This document shows positions 8,289 to 17,010 of a stretch of DNA of 64,000 nt, piece by piece. The notes below the pieces were generated by a model, which worked only from the letters and a program-made list of their open reading frames with translations, was not told the DNA's origin and did no database searches. The stretch's first letter is position 1. Every line of letters starts with the position of its first letter. The position numbers were made by a program, and so were the translations under genes. Location of the stretch: positions 1 to 64,000 of the forward strand of contig NZ_RHON01000005.1 of NCBI RefSeq assembly GCF_003946505.1. Direction: 5' to 3'. Source of the DNA: Companilactobacillus mishanensis (GTDB taxonomy: Bacteria > Bacillota > Bacilli > Lactobacillales > Lactobacillaceae).

Positions 8289-9689
8289 ATGTCAATCGAT
8301 TGGGAAAAGGAAGTTTCACACCGTTCAGATGAATTACTCAATGATCTTTCAGAATTACTTAGTATAGATAGTTCTAGAGACATTGAACACAAAACCGATG
8401 ACTTTCCATTAGGTCCTGGACCTGCAAAAGCTTTGCAAACATTTTTACATTTTGCAGACCGAGATGGATTTTCTACTAAAAATGTCGACAACCTAGCTGG
8501 TCGCATCGAATACGGCGAAAGTAAAGATGCAATTGCCATTCTTGGTCACGTTGATGTCGTGCCTGAAGGTGCTGGTTGGAACACCAATGCTTTTGAACCA
8601 ACCATAAAAGACGGCAGAATATATGCACGTGGAACTTCTGATGATAAGGGCCCTAGTATTGCAGCATATTATGCACTAAAAATAATCAAAGAACTCAAGT
8701 TGCCCGTTTCCAAATCGGTTCACATGATTTTAGGAACTGATGAAGAAAGTGAATGGGTCGGAATGAATCGCTACATGGAAACTGAACAAATGCCTGAAAC
8801 TGGCTTCTCACCAGATGCTGAGTTCCCTGTTATCAATGGCGAAAAAGGTATCGTTTCATTCGATCTACAATTCCCAGTTTCCAAAAATGGCGTCGTTAAG
8901 AGTTTTGAGAGTGGCCTTCGTGCAAAAATGGTTCCGCAAAATGCTACTGCTACTATCGACACAACTGATGTTGATATCACAGACTTGATTGAGACTTTCA
9001 ATGAATACTTAAAACAAAATAGTGAAGTGACAGGAAACATTTCAAATCAAGAAAATATCTTTACAGTATCTATCGAAGGTAAAGGTTCACATGCAATGGA
9101 ACCGTACAATGGAGTGAATGCAGCAACTTATTTAGCAAAATTCATTACTCTATTGCCTCTAAACAACGCTGAAAAAACATATTTTGAATTCATCACTAAT
9201 TCACTTCATTTAGACTTTTATGGAAACGGCTTATCGATCAACAACGAAGACGGTGTTATGGGCAAACTAACAGTTTCTCCTGATATACTAAAATTCGATC
9301 ACGAACAAGCTTCTATCCTATTAAATATACGTTATCCAAAAGGTGATACTGGTGATACATTGACAGAAAAGCTCAACAACGTTTTACCTACCAATGTGAC
9401 TGCAAGTATTGATGGTCACAATCAACTACCTCACTTTGTATCAGCTGATGATCCGCTTGTTCAATCATTAATGGATGCTTATCGAGCCCACACAGATGAC
9501 GAAACTTCAGAACCATTTACCGTTGGTGGTGGAACTTATGGCCGAATCTTGAAGCACGGCGTTGCGTTTGGTGCAATGTTCCCTGGTGATGAGAACGTTA
9601 TGCATCAAGCAAATGAATACGTCGTTTTTGACAATTTACTTAAAGCAACAGCAATTTATGCAGACGCAATTTACCGTCTGATCAAATAG
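8289..9689 (+). CDS. pepV: Dipeptidase PepV (M20 family)
   Basis: A 466-residue zinc metallopeptidase that splits dipeptides, completing intracellular digestion of imported peptides. Metal and catalytic motifs are visible: ILGHVDVVPEGAGW, RGTSDDKGP, GTDEESEW and, near the C-terminus, GGGTYGR and MHQANEYV. Length is normal for PepV. The start is ATG 8289 because GGAGG lies 8 nt upstream; a longer frame from 8250 lacks an RBS. It is monocistronic with its own terminator. Confidence 0.95.
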   Translation: MSIDWEKEVSHRSDELLNDLSELLSIDSSRDIEHKTDDFPLGPGPAKALQTFLHFADRDGFSTKNVDNLAGRIEYGESKDAIAILGHVDVVPEGAGWNTNAFEPTIKDGRIYARGTSDDKGPSIAAYYALKIIKELKLPVSKSVHMILGTDEESEWVGMNRYMETEQMPETGFSPDAEFPVINGEKGIVSFDLQFPVSKNGVVKSFESGLRAKMVPQNATATIDTTDVDITDLIETFNEYLKQNSEVTGNISNQENIFTVSIEGKGSHAMEPYNGVNAATYLAKFITLLPLNNAEKTYFEFITNSLHLDFYGNGLSINNEDGVMGKLTVSPDILKFDHEQASILLNIRYPKGDTGDTLTEKLNNVLPTNVTASIDGHNQLPHFVSADDPLVQSLMDAYRAHTDDETSEPFTVGGGTYGRILKHGVAFGAMFPGDENVMHQANEYVVFDNLLKATAIYADAIYRLIK

Positions 9690-9695
9690 AACAGA

Positions 9696-9731
9696 AGCTC
9701 TGTGGAATTTAAATTTCACAGAACTTTTTTG
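9696..9731 (+). terminator. Rho-independent terminator of pepV
   Basis: The inverted repeat TCTGTGGAATTT / AAATTTCACAGA is followed by a T-run immediately after the pepV stop. Confidence 0.85.
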
Positions 9732-9801
9732 TTTTTGAGCGTATAATATATTTTTATTATATAATTAGACCATGTAACTTTTTAAAGGGGCTTATCTAAA
9801 G

Positions 9802-12534
9802 TTGAAAAATTTGTGGAAGAGTATTGTTGCCAGCTTTAAAGGAATCAATAGCTGGTCAGATTTTGCCACTAAGGCAAATCTAACAATCGAAGTTATCCGA
9901 AGAATCGTTTTATACATTATAGCGGGCATTTTTGTCATGCTTAGCTTGGCCATCGGACTTGGTCTTGGTTATGTTTCTGCATTAACTAATCAAGTTGCGG
10001 TTCCAACAAAATCAGAAATGTCAGCACAATTAAAAGATGTAAATAATTCAGCATCGTTATACTTTGCCAATGACAAGAAAGTTGAAAGTCTTCAAAAAAC
10101 CTTAGTTGGTAATCGTGTACCGTTATCGGAAATGTCACCTTATTTGACCAAAGCGGTCGTTGCAACTGAAGATAGTGACTTTTACCGCCATAACGGTGTT
10201 GAGCCTAAATCACTTTTCAGAGCCGTCTTGTCTGACGTTACCGGTATCGGTACTCAAACTGGTGGTTCAACTTTGACTCAACAAACTGTCAAAATGCAAT
10301 TACTATCATCTGAAACTACTTGGAAACGTAAAGCTGTCGAGATATTCTTGGCTATGCGTGTCGATAAGTACTTCACTAAAGATGAAATACTTGAAGACTA
10401 TTTAAATGCCGCAACACTTGGACGTAACAACAAAGGTCAGAATATTCAAGGTGTTCAAGCAGCTGCCAAAGGTATATTTGGTAAGGATGCCTCTGACTTG
10501 AATTTGGCTGAATCAGCATTTATCGCTGGTTTGCCACAAAGCCCTTCTATCTATACCCCTTATGATGTTAAAGGAAGAGTCAAAGATGATATCAGTCTAG
10601 GGATGAAACGTAAAAACATCGTCCTCTACAGAATGTATCGAGACAATAAGATTTCTGAATCCGAATATAATCAAGCCAAGAAATTTAATTTGAAAGATGA
10701 TTTCATCAAACCTGGCAAAGCCAGCACCAAGAAGATCAAATATGGGTATGTCTACAACTTACTTACAGAACAAACTCGCACGATTTTGATCAAACGTTTG
10801 GCTAAAAATGATGGTATCTCATATAACGAACTCAAGAAAGACAAGAGTTTGTACCAAAAATACTATACTCAAGCAGACACTGAACTACATGATAAGAACT
10901 ACCGTGTTGATAGTACTATTAATAAAAAGCTCTATACTGCCATGAATGAACAAGCTCAAGGATTCAAGAGCAACCTTGGTACTAGTCATACTGATACAGC
11001 TCAAGACCCTAATACTGGTAAAACTATCAAAGTTGCAGAACCTGTTCAAAATGGTTCAGTTCTATTAGATAACAAGTCTGGACAAGTTCTTGCCTTCGTT
11101 GGTGGTGTCAACTTCAAGAAGTCTCAATTGAATCACGCATTTGACACCAACCGTTCTCCAGGTTCATCGATCAAACCATTGATCACATTTGCTCCAGCAA
11201 TTGAAAATGGAGTAATCGGATCTCAGTCAATGTTGGCTGACTTTAAGACTAAATATAACGGGTACGCTCCTACTGATTATGGTGAGACGATTCAGAATCG
11301 TTTTATCTCTGCAAGAGAAACACTTGAAGAGTCATACAACATTCCATCAGTTAACTTGTATAACTACCTGATGAAGAATGGTGTCAGCTCCAAGTCATAT
11401 ATGGAAAAGATGGGTATTCATCTTTCTGATAATGAATATAAACAACTTGGGATCACACTTGGTGGTACTGCTACTGGTGTAACAGTTCTTCAACAAGCTA
11501 GTGCCTTCTCTACCTTTGCTAACAAAGGTGAGCACGTGGATCCATACGTTGTTGATAAAATCACTGACCCAACAGGTAAAGTTATTTATCAACATAAGCA
11601 TGCTAAGAAACGTGTCTTCACCAAACAAACTTCATATATCATTCAAAACATGTTACATGGTGTTGTTACGAAAGGTACTGCTTCCGCCCTATCATATGAA
11701 TCAAACTTCAGTACGAAGAATATGTTTGGTAAAACAGGTACATCTAACGACTACCGTGATAACTGGTTTATTGGAAGTACTGATGGCATCACACTTGCTT
11801 CATGGATCGGATACGACAACTTTTATGGTAAGAATCACAACTTAGCAAGTAATTCGACTGATATTAATCAGGAATTATGGTCGCGTATGGCTAATGCCGT
11901 TTACAAAGACAGTCCAGGTATCATGAATGTCCACAAGAAGTTCAACCGACCTTCTGGCGTTCAATCTTACAAGGTCGACAAAGAAACTGGTACAAGAACT
12001 GGCTCGATCGAATACAATGGCATGACTTCAAAAGTCAGTCAACACACGACCCAATCGCTCTATTACAAAGGTAATCCTAAGTCAATGTCTTATGGAAACT
12101 TTGCAATTGGTGGTAAAGCTAAAAACTACAAGCTATTCTGGAACAACTACTTTGGACGTGACAACGGATATGGTGTTGTTAAACAGTTAGGTAAGAGTTC
12201 TAAGTCTGCCAAAGAAATCGCTGCTGAAAACGGTAGTGGTAAGACTACTGGATTTAGTAACAGTACAAATGGTGACGGTTCTTCTGAAGTTATAACTAGT
12301 GGCTCAAGCAGCACTACAACTTCGAGAACATTCAATAACTCAACTACCACAAATGGTAATGCTGAAACCGGAACTGGTAGTTCTGGTGGATCAGGTTCAT
12401 CATCTGGCAGCGGATCATCCGTTGGTTCTGGTGACGAAACAACTACTGAAAACGGTACAGGTGGAACAGGTTCTGCTGGTGCCGGTGGTGAAAGCACACA
12501 ATCTGGTGGTACTGGATCATTAGGTAGAGAATAA
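9802..12534 (+). CDS. Class A penicillin-binding protein (transglycosylase/transpeptidase), PBP1A/2A-like
   Basis: A 910-residue bifunctional cell-wall synthase. It has a short cytoplasmic N-terminus, one transmembrane helix (about 34-62) and a GT51 glycosyltransferase domain (EDSDFYRHNG, GGSTLTQQ at about 125-165). The transpeptidase domain has SPGSSIKP (Ser about 452), the SYN triad (about 511) and KTGTS (about 643). After about residue 800 comes a roughly 100-residue Gly/Ser/Thr-rich tail, probably spanning the wall. The start is TTG 9802 after AAGGGG; it gives the proper short cytoplasmic leader. Monocistronic. Confidence 0.93.
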   Translation: MKNLWKSIVASFKGINSWSDFATKANLTIEVIRRIVLYIIAGIFVMLSLAIGLGLGYVSALTNQVAVPTKSEMSAQLKDVNNSASLYFANDKKVESLQKTLVGNRVPLSEMSPYLTKAVVATEDSDFYRHNGVEPKSLFRAVLSDVTGIGTQTGGSTLTQQTVKMQLLSSETTWKRKAVEIFLAMRVDKYFTKDEILEDYLNAATLGRNNKGQNIQGVQAAAKGIFGKDASDLNLAESAFIAGLPQSPSIYTPYDVKGRVKDDISLGMKRKNIVLYRMYRDNKISESEYNQAKKFNLKDDFIKPGKASTKKIKYGYVYNLLTEQTRTILIKRLAKNDGISYNELKKDKSLYQKYYTQADTELHDKNYRVDSTINKKLYTAMNEQAQGFKSNLGTSHTDTAQDPNTGKTIKVAEPVQNGSVLLDNKSGQVLAFVGGVNFKKSQLNHAFDTNRSPGSSIKPLITFAPAIENGVIGSQSMLADFKTKYNGYAPTDYGETIQNRFISARETLEESYNIPSVNLYNYLMKNGVSSKSYMEKMGIHLSDNEYKQLGITLGGTATGVTVLQQASAFSTFANKGEHVDPYVVDKITDPTGKVIYQHKHAKKRVFTKQTSYIIQNMLHGVVTKGTASALSYESNFSTKNMFGKTGTSNDYRDNWFIGSTDGITLASWIGYDNFYGKNHNLASNSTDINQELWSRMANAVYKDSPGIMNVHKKFNRPSGVQSYKVDKETGTRTGSIEYNGMTSKVSQHTTQSLYYKGNPKSMSYGNFAIGGKAKNYKLFWNNYFGRDNGYGVVKQLGKSSKSAKEIAAENGSGKTTGFSNSTNGDGSSEVITSGSSSTTTSRTFNNSTTTNGNAETGTGSSGGSGSSSGSGSSVGSGDETTTENGTGGTGSAGAGGESTQSGGTGSLGRE

Positions 12535-12545
12535 TAGAAATTCAA

Positions 12546-12580
12546 AAAAGGAGCAGTGACTGAAGTCACTGCTCCTTTGC
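12546..12580 (+). terminator. Terminator of the PBP gene
   Basis: The perfect stem GGAGCAGTGACT / AGTCACTGCTCC has a 2-nt loop, an A-run before it and TTTGCGTTTT after it. Confidence 0.85.
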
Positions 12581-12678
12581 GTTTTCTGACATTACAATTT
12601 TATATTAAATACGATTTTCTTTTTGAAACTAGAACATAATGATAAACTAATATCAGTTACTTTTAAGGAGTCTTAAAT

Positions 12679-12981
12679 ATGTACATCAGTCCAATTTTTC
12701 TACAAACAGCTCTATACATCGTGGCAGCTATTTTAATTATATTTATAATCGGGATAACAATATTTAAATATCGAAATAAATTAAAGCTTTGGGACAAGTC
12801 AATGACTCTTGCCTCAGTTGTCCTGTTAAACTGCATATACTCGATTCTCTCCTACTTCTTTGACTTCCCTTATGAACTAAGCTCCATCATCACTGGTGGT
12901 CTCTCATTGGTTGCATTTGGGTACATCGTAGTTATCATTTGGGAATTGATCAAGAATAAAAAAGCTGCAGATACTAAATAA
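12679..12981 (+). CDS. Small three-helix membrane protein, unknown function
   Basis: A 100-residue protein with three predicted transmembrane segments (about 8-29, 40-62 and 70-92) and short charged ends. I recognise no family. ATG 12679 follows AAGGAG with correct spacing, and the gene has its own terminator, so it is probably real and separately transcribed. It lies between the PBP gene and ccpA. Confidence 0.7.
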   Translation: MYISPIFLQTALYIVAAILIIFIIGITIFKYRNKLKLWDKSMTLASVVLLNCIYSILSYFFDFPYELSSIITGGLSLVAFGYIVVIIWELIKNKKAADTK

Positions 12982-13014
12982 GCGACCAACCAATTAGGTT
13001 GATCGCTTATTTTT
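12977..13014. terminator. Bidirectional terminator between small membrane protein gene and ccpA
   Basis: The inverted repeat AATAAGCGAccaaCC / GGttgaTCGCTTATT is followed by a T-run on the plus strand, with an A/T-rich flank the other way. It overlaps the end of the small gene and precedes the ccpA stop. Confidence 0.85.
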
Positions 13015-13018
13015 TTAA

Positions 13019-14020
13019 TTATCTTGTTGATTCACGTTTTACAATACTATATGGCAATTTAATTGTATTTTCGTCAATAGATTCTTGATTCATCATCTTA
13101 GTCAATAGACGCATAGCAACAGCACCAATATCGTAAAGTGGTTCTTCGACTGAACTCAATTTAGGACGTGTTACTTCACAAAGCACTGTGTTATTACTTG
13201 TAAATACTTCAAAGTCTTCGGGAACTTTTGTACCAGACTTCATAGCTGAGTTTAGAATACCTGCAGCAAGTAAATCTTCTGTAACGTAAGCAGCAGTAGC
13301 ACCACTATTCTTAACAGCATCCCAAATGGCTTCTCCAGCACGAACTGAGTATTCAGCTTCAAATACTAAGTTTGATGAGAAGTTGATATGTGCTTTTTTC
13401 AAAGCTTTTTTGTAACCGTCCAAACGGAATTTACCGTCGATAGGATTCTCAAGACTACCGCCAACAAAGGCAATCTTCTTGTGTCCGTTTTGAACCAATG
13501 TATTAATTACATTGTAAACAGCATCAGTAAAATCAATGTTTACACTAGCTGTCTCGTTGTTGCGATCAACTGAACCTGCAAGAACGATAGGTGTCTTTGA
13601 ATTGCTGAGAGTACGTTTTACTTTTTTAGAAAGTTGTTTGCCCATGTATATCAATCCATCAACTTGTTTTGATAATAGATTATTCAAAATTTGTTCTTCA
13701 TCACCAATAGACTCTTGTAGTGACGTCAAAATAATGTTGTATTTATACATTGATGCAACGTCATCGATACCTTTGGCTAATGAAGCGAAATACAGGTCTG
13801 TGATATCCGGGAGGATAACTCCAATGGTTGTACTCTTCTTGCTTGCAAGACCACGTGCTACAGCGTTAGGACGATAGTTCAAACGATCGATCACTTCTAG
13901 TACTCGTTTTCTTGTTTCTTCTTTAACGTTTGCATTTCCATTGACGACACGTGAAATTGTGGCCATTGAAACATTTGCAGCCTCAGCCACGTCGTAAATA
14001 GTTACCACTTTTTTTTCCAT
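13019..14020 (-). CDS. ccpA: Catabolite control protein A
   Basis: A 333-residue LacI/GalR-family regulator, the master carbon catabolite regulator of low-GC Gram-positives, which binds cre sites together with HPr(Ser-P). The N-terminal HTH reads TIYDVAEAANVSMATISRVV, followed by a hinge helix (RPNAVARGLA) and a periplasmic-binding-like effector domain (GVILPDITDLYF). Length and the divergent pairing with pepQ are classic for lactobacilli. A cre overlaps the -35 box of its own promoter, predicting autorepression. Confidence 0.96.
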   Translation of the reverse strand: MEKKVVTIYDVAEAANVSMATISRVVNGNANVKEETRKRVLEVIDRLNYRPNAVARGLASKKSTTIGVILPDITDLYFASLAKGIDDVASMYKYNIILTSLQESIGDEEQILNNLLSKQVDGLIYMGKQLSKKVKRTLSNSKTPIVLAGSVDRNNETASVNIDFTDAVYNVINTLVQNGHKKIAFVGGSLENPIDGKFRLDGYKKALKKAHINFSSNLVFEAEYSVRAGEAIWDAVKNSGATAAYVTEDLLAAGILNSAMKSGTKVPEDFEVFTSNNTVLCEVTRPKLSSVEEPLYDIGAVAMRLLTKMMNQESIDENTIKLPYSIVKRESTR

Positions 14021-14059
14021 AGATGTTTCACTCTTTCAGTTTTTTCATTTAGCTACTAC

Positions 14060-14098
14060 AAATTTATCAAACTATAAAGAAATTTGCAAGCGGTTACG
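14060..14098 (-). promoter_or_regulatory. ccpA promoter with overlapping cre site
   Basis: On the minus strand -35 TTGCAA (14084-14089) and -10 TAAATT are separated by 17 bp. The sequence TGCAAGCGGTTACG (plus, 14085-14098) matches the cre consensus (TGWAANCGNTNWCA) with few mismatches and covers the -35 box. CcpA bound here would block ccpA and, lying upstream of pepQ, could also affect that divergent gene. Confidence 0.75.
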
Positions 14099-14187
14099 AG
14101 CTGAATCTGACAAGTTTTCATATATTTTCACAAGGAAAATCATTTTCAGTGTTATACTCTGGATAGATTGGAAAAAGGAGAGATATT

Positions 14188-15291
14188 ATGAAGTCACAAT
14201 TATTGGATCTACAAAAATATCTTGGTGAGAATAACTACGATATTGCTTACATATCAGACCCTACTGATATAGATTATTTTACAGGATTTTATAGTGATCC
14301 TATTGAGCGTATCCTTGCCCTATTGGTATTTCCTGACAAGGATCCATTTATTTTTGCACCACAATTGGAAGTAGAATCAGTTAAGAAAGCTGGTTGGGAT
14401 AAAGATGTCTTTGGTTATTTAGATAACGAAGATGCTTTCAAATTAATTGCAGGACACATATTAGATGTTACAAAATCAGCTCCTAAAGTTTGGGCATCAG
14501 AAAAAGATAATCTTTCTGTTCAAAAACTTGAAGCAATCAAGCAAAACTTCCCTGACGCAGAATTCCCAGGTAACTTATCCAGATACATGGAAAAAGCTCG
14601 TTTGATCAAGACACCAGAAGAGATCAAATTGCTTGAAGCTGCTGGTGATGAAGCTGATTATGCATTTACAGTCGGATTTAATGCTATCAAAGAAGGACGC
14701 ACAGAGCAAGAAGTAGTTGCAGAAATCGAATATGCAATGATGAAAAAAGGTGTCATGCATATGAGTTTTGATACAATCGTTCAAGCCGGCGAGAATGCTG
14801 CTAATCCACATGGTGGACCAGAAAAGAACCCTATCCACAAAGATGAATTGGTTTTATTCGACCTCGGTACTGTTCATCAAAGATATATCAGTGATGCTTC
14901 AAGAACTGTTGCTTTCGGAAAACCAAGTGATAAAGCATTGGATATCTACAAAGTTGACCTAGAAGCACAATATGCTGCAATGGATGCTGCAAAGCCAGGA
15001 ATTACTGCCGCTGAATTAGATAAGGTTGCACGTGACGTTATCGACAAAGCCGGTTATGGTGAATACTTCATTCACAGACTAGGACATGGTATCGGAACTT
15101 CAGAGCACGAATTCCCATCAATCATGGAAGGAAATGATCTCGTTCTTGAACCAGGCATGTGCTTCTCAATTGAGCCAGGAATCTACATCCCTCACGTAGC
15201 TGGAGTTAGAATTGAAGACTGTGTTCATATTACCGAAAATGGTAATGAACCATTCACACACACAAGTAAAGAATTGAAATATATCGATTAG
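14188..15291 (+). CDS. pepQ: Xaa-Pro dipeptidase (prolidase) PepQ
   Basis: A 367-residue M24 metallopeptidase that cleaves Xaa-Pro dipeptides. The N-terminal creatinase-like domain (residues 1-130) is followed by a pita-bread catalytic domain. Metal ligands are visible in FDLGTVHQRYISDASRT, HRLGHGIGTSEHE, FSIEPGIYIP and GVRIEDCV. ATG 14188 follows AAAGGAGAG. It is divergent from ccpA as in L. casei and L. delbrueckii. Its probable terminator downstream is split by the insertion sequence. Confidence 0.95.
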   Translation: MKSQLLDLQKYLGENNYDIAYISDPTDIDYFTGFYSDPIERILALLVFPDKDPFIFAPQLEVESVKKAGWDKDVFGYLDNEDAFKLIAGHILDVTKSAPKVWASEKDNLSVQKLEAIKQNFPDAEFPGNLSRYMEKARLIKTPEEIKLLEAAGDEADYAFTVGFNAIKEGRTEQEVVAEIEYAMMKKGVMHMSFDTIVQAGENAANPHGGPEKNPIHKDELVLFDLGTVHQRYISDASRTVAFGKPSDKALDIYKVDLEAQYAAMDAAKPGITAAELDKVARDVIDKAGYGEYFIHRLGHGIGTSEHEFPSIMEGNDLVLEPGMCFSIEPGIYIPHVAGVRIEDCVHITENGNEPFTHTSKELKYID

Positions 15292-15358
15292 TTTATATTA
15301 AATGGAATACAGGCATTAATTGCCTCTGTATGCACTTATTAGTATTAATTAATATAAT

Positions 15359-15396
15359 GATACCGAATAAACAAATATTCCGTATAAACGAATATA
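15359..15396. repeat. Two tandem copies of a 17-bp repeat
   Basis: The copies CCGAATAAACAAATATT and CCGTATAAACGAATATA lie back to back and differ at 3 positions. They sit between pepQ and the split terminator. A TATAAT-like box just upstream may be chance. Function unknown; two copies only. Confidence 0.5.
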
Positions 15397-15413
15397 AAGG
15401 GATTGAGCCAATT
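15397..15413 (+). terminator. Left half of a rho-independent terminator split by the IS
   Basis: The left arm AAAGGGATTGAGC with its loop (CAATT) ends at the IS boundary. The right arm, GCTCGATTCCTTTTG, resumes after the element at 16941. Joined through one AATT copy they form a 13-bp stem with two G-U pairs, a 6-nt loop and a T-run, well placed to end pepQ transcription. Confidence 0.75.
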
Positions 15414-15450
15414 TGAAGTGCAAGACAAAAGTTAGACAAAATTAAATTAT

Positions 15451-16401
15451 TTAAGCAGCTAAGGCATGTTCCCGGTATTTTACTGGTGACATGCTTTTTG
15501 TTTCTCTTGAGATTCTTACATTGTTATACCAGCTCACGTATTCTTGAGAGATTGTTTTCAGTTCCTCTATATTTTTGCACGGTGGGAATCCTACTAAACA
15601 TTCGGTCTTATATATGTGAAAGAAACTCTCTATTGGTGCGTTATCCAGACAATTTCCCTTCCTAGACATACTTTGAACAAGATTGTTTTCTATTAGAGTC
15701 TCGGTGTAATAGCTTAGTTGATAGTGCCATCCTTGGTCAGAATGTATGATGGGTTTTGCCCAATCAGGTAGTTTTTTGAGGAGTTCACTTAATGTATCTT
15801 TTATCAGTTCTTTGTTAGGACTATCGTTTATTTGGAATGCCAAGACTTCTTTACTAGCTTCGTCTGTTATCGCTGAAATATAAGCCCATTTATTACTGGC
15901 TAATTTAACTTGTGTAACGTCTGTATGAAGAACCATGTAGGGCTCTGTTTCTTCAAATAATTGATTCAATGCATTGATACAAACTTTCCCGACCTTACCT
16001 TTAAATGACGAGTAATGATGATTGATGTGTTTGTTATACATAGTTACCTGAATGCCCATCTCTGACATTAACTTTCGAATAGTATCTCCACATAGATGTA
16101 TTCCACGTTTAGCTAGTTCATCGCCGATTCTACGGTAACCATATGTTAATCTGCCACGAAATGTACCATCTTTAGCTATCTCCAGTATTGTCTTTTTCTC
16201 TTGAACATACTTATCCTTATGATTCTTGATCCGTTTTCTCTCGTCGTGATAAGTTGCCTTATTTAGATCAATTACACGAAGTAAGTCACCAATTTTATAT
16301 CTTTCTGCCTTTGGTAGTTCTGCTTGGTCAGCCCTGATCTGATCGACTATTTGTGTTTTTTGACGCCCTTTGAAGGTCCGAACAGGGTCATTGATTTTTT
16401 T
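15451..16401 (-). CDS. IS3-family transposase OrfB (DDE catalytic part, made by -1 frameshift)
   Basis: The catalytic half of the transposase, open from just inside OrfA to 15451. It begins with an HTH_21-like region (around GRLTYGYRRIGDELAKRGI) and continues into the rve integrase core. That core has the DDE triad in VLHTDVTQ, IIHSDQGWHY and NAPIESFFHIYKTE, ending with a C-terminal YNNVRISRETKSMSPVKYR motif. No good RBS or early ATG is seen; an in-frame ATG exists only far inside. Translation therefore most likely comes from -1 slippage on A AAA AAA at 16395-16401, fusing it to OrfA. Confidence 0.88.
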   Translation of the reverse strand, partial: KKINDPVRTFKGRQKTQIVDQIRADQAELPKAERYKIGDLLRVIDLNKATYHDERKRIKNHKDKYVQEKKTILEIAKDGTFRGRLTYGYRRIGDELAKRGIHLCGDTIRKLMSEMGIQVTMYNKHINHHYSSFKGKVGKVCINALNQLFEETEPYMVLHTDVTQVKLASNKWAYISAITDEASKEVLAFQINDSPNKELIKDTLSELLKKLPDWAKPIIHSDQGWHYQLSYYTETLIENNLVQSMSRKGNCLDNAPIESFFHIYKTECLVGFPPCKNIEELKTISQEYVSWYNNVRISRETKSMSPVKYREHALAA

Positions 16402-16880
16402 AGTATATCTCGCTCCAACTTTGTGTCATAAAGCTCCTGATTCTTCAGAGCCAGTTCCTCTCGCAAACGATCAACTTCATTCTTGTTAACCAATTTACGT
16501 ACTTGTTTCTTGCTTCTCTTCTTCAATGGATTCCTACCTTTTTGATGAGGCTGGAGAGCTTCAATCCCGTTGCAATCAAACAATGCATTCCAAGAACTTA
16601 CTTGAGAACGCAAGATATCATATTTAGAGGCAACTTCTTCAGTGGACTCATCGTGAGTTTTATAGTAGTCTATCACACTAAGCTTGAACTCTGCTGTGAA
16701 GGTACGTTTACCTTTACGTCTGACAAGGGAATCCATTCCAGATAACCGATATCTTCTTATCCAGCGGCCAATTTCCTGGGAGGGCAAGTTATATTCTTCA
16801 GCTAAATCGTTGTAACTACAGTTTCTCTGTAGATAATTATTTATTACCTCAGCTTTGAGAAGCAGATCATATTTGGTCAT
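16347..16880 (-). CDS. IS3-family transposase OrfA (helix-turn-helix)
   Basis: The 177-residue DNA-binding half. It carries two tandem HTH units (SYNDLAEEYNLPSQEIGRWI and STEEVASKYDILRSQVSSW), then a basic linker and a C-terminal leucine-zipper-like coiled coil (NEVDRLREELALKNQELYDT). The start is ATG 16880 after GTGGGG. The frame CTA AAA AAA TCA near the end is the slippery site for the OrfAB fusion. Confidence 0.88.
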   Translation of the reverse strand: MTKYDLLLKAEVINNYLQRNCSYNDLAEEYNLPSQEIGRWIRRYRLSGMDSLVRRKGKRTFTAEFKLSVIDYYKTHDESTEEVASKYDILRSQVSSWNALFDCNGIEALQPHQKGRNPLKKRSKKQVRKLVNKNEVDRLREELALKNQELYDTKLERDILKKSMTLFGPSKGVKKHK

Positions 16881-16935
16881 AAAAAAAATACCCCACAATT
16901 GTTAGAATTTTTGTCTAACAATTGTAGGGCACTTT

Positions 16936-16955
16936 AATTAGCTCGATTCCTTTTG
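16936..16955 (+). terminator. Right half of the split terminator
   Basis: AATT duplication followed by AGCTCGATTCCTTTTG, the complement of the arm at 15397-15409. See the left half for the reconstructed hairpin. Confidence 0.75.
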
Positions 16956-16976
16956 TCATTGTCGATCAAACCCACT

Positions 16977-17010
16977 AAAAAAGGATTAAGCTGATTAGCT
17001 TAATCCTTTT
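16977..17010. terminator. Bidirectional terminator at the end of the ytxH gene
   Basis: The stem AAAAGGATTAAGCT / AGCTTAATCCTTTT has a 4-nt loop and is flanked by A6 on one side and T5 on the other. It overlaps the last codon and stop of the YtxH gene and would also stop read-through from pepQ or the IS. Confidence 0.88.

Larger units (their letters stand above)
15414..16935 (-). mobile_element. Complete IS3-family (IS150-group-like) insertion sequence
   Basis: About 1.52 kb with imperfect terminal inverted repeats: the left end carries AAGTGC..GTTAGACAAAA and the right end, read inward, the same blocks. A 4-bp direct repeat AATT lies at 15410-15413 and 16936-16939. Two overlapping transposase frames run on the minus strand with an A7 slippery site between them, as in active IS3 elements. 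All DDE residues are present, so it looks functional. It is inserted in the loop of the pepQ terminator hairpin. Confidence 0.9.

Noticed and set aside
12147..12569. 140-codon minus-strand frame rich in Pro and Val opposite the PBP tail
   Set aside because: It is the complement of the Gly/Ser/Thr-rich tail codons. No RBS and no domain.
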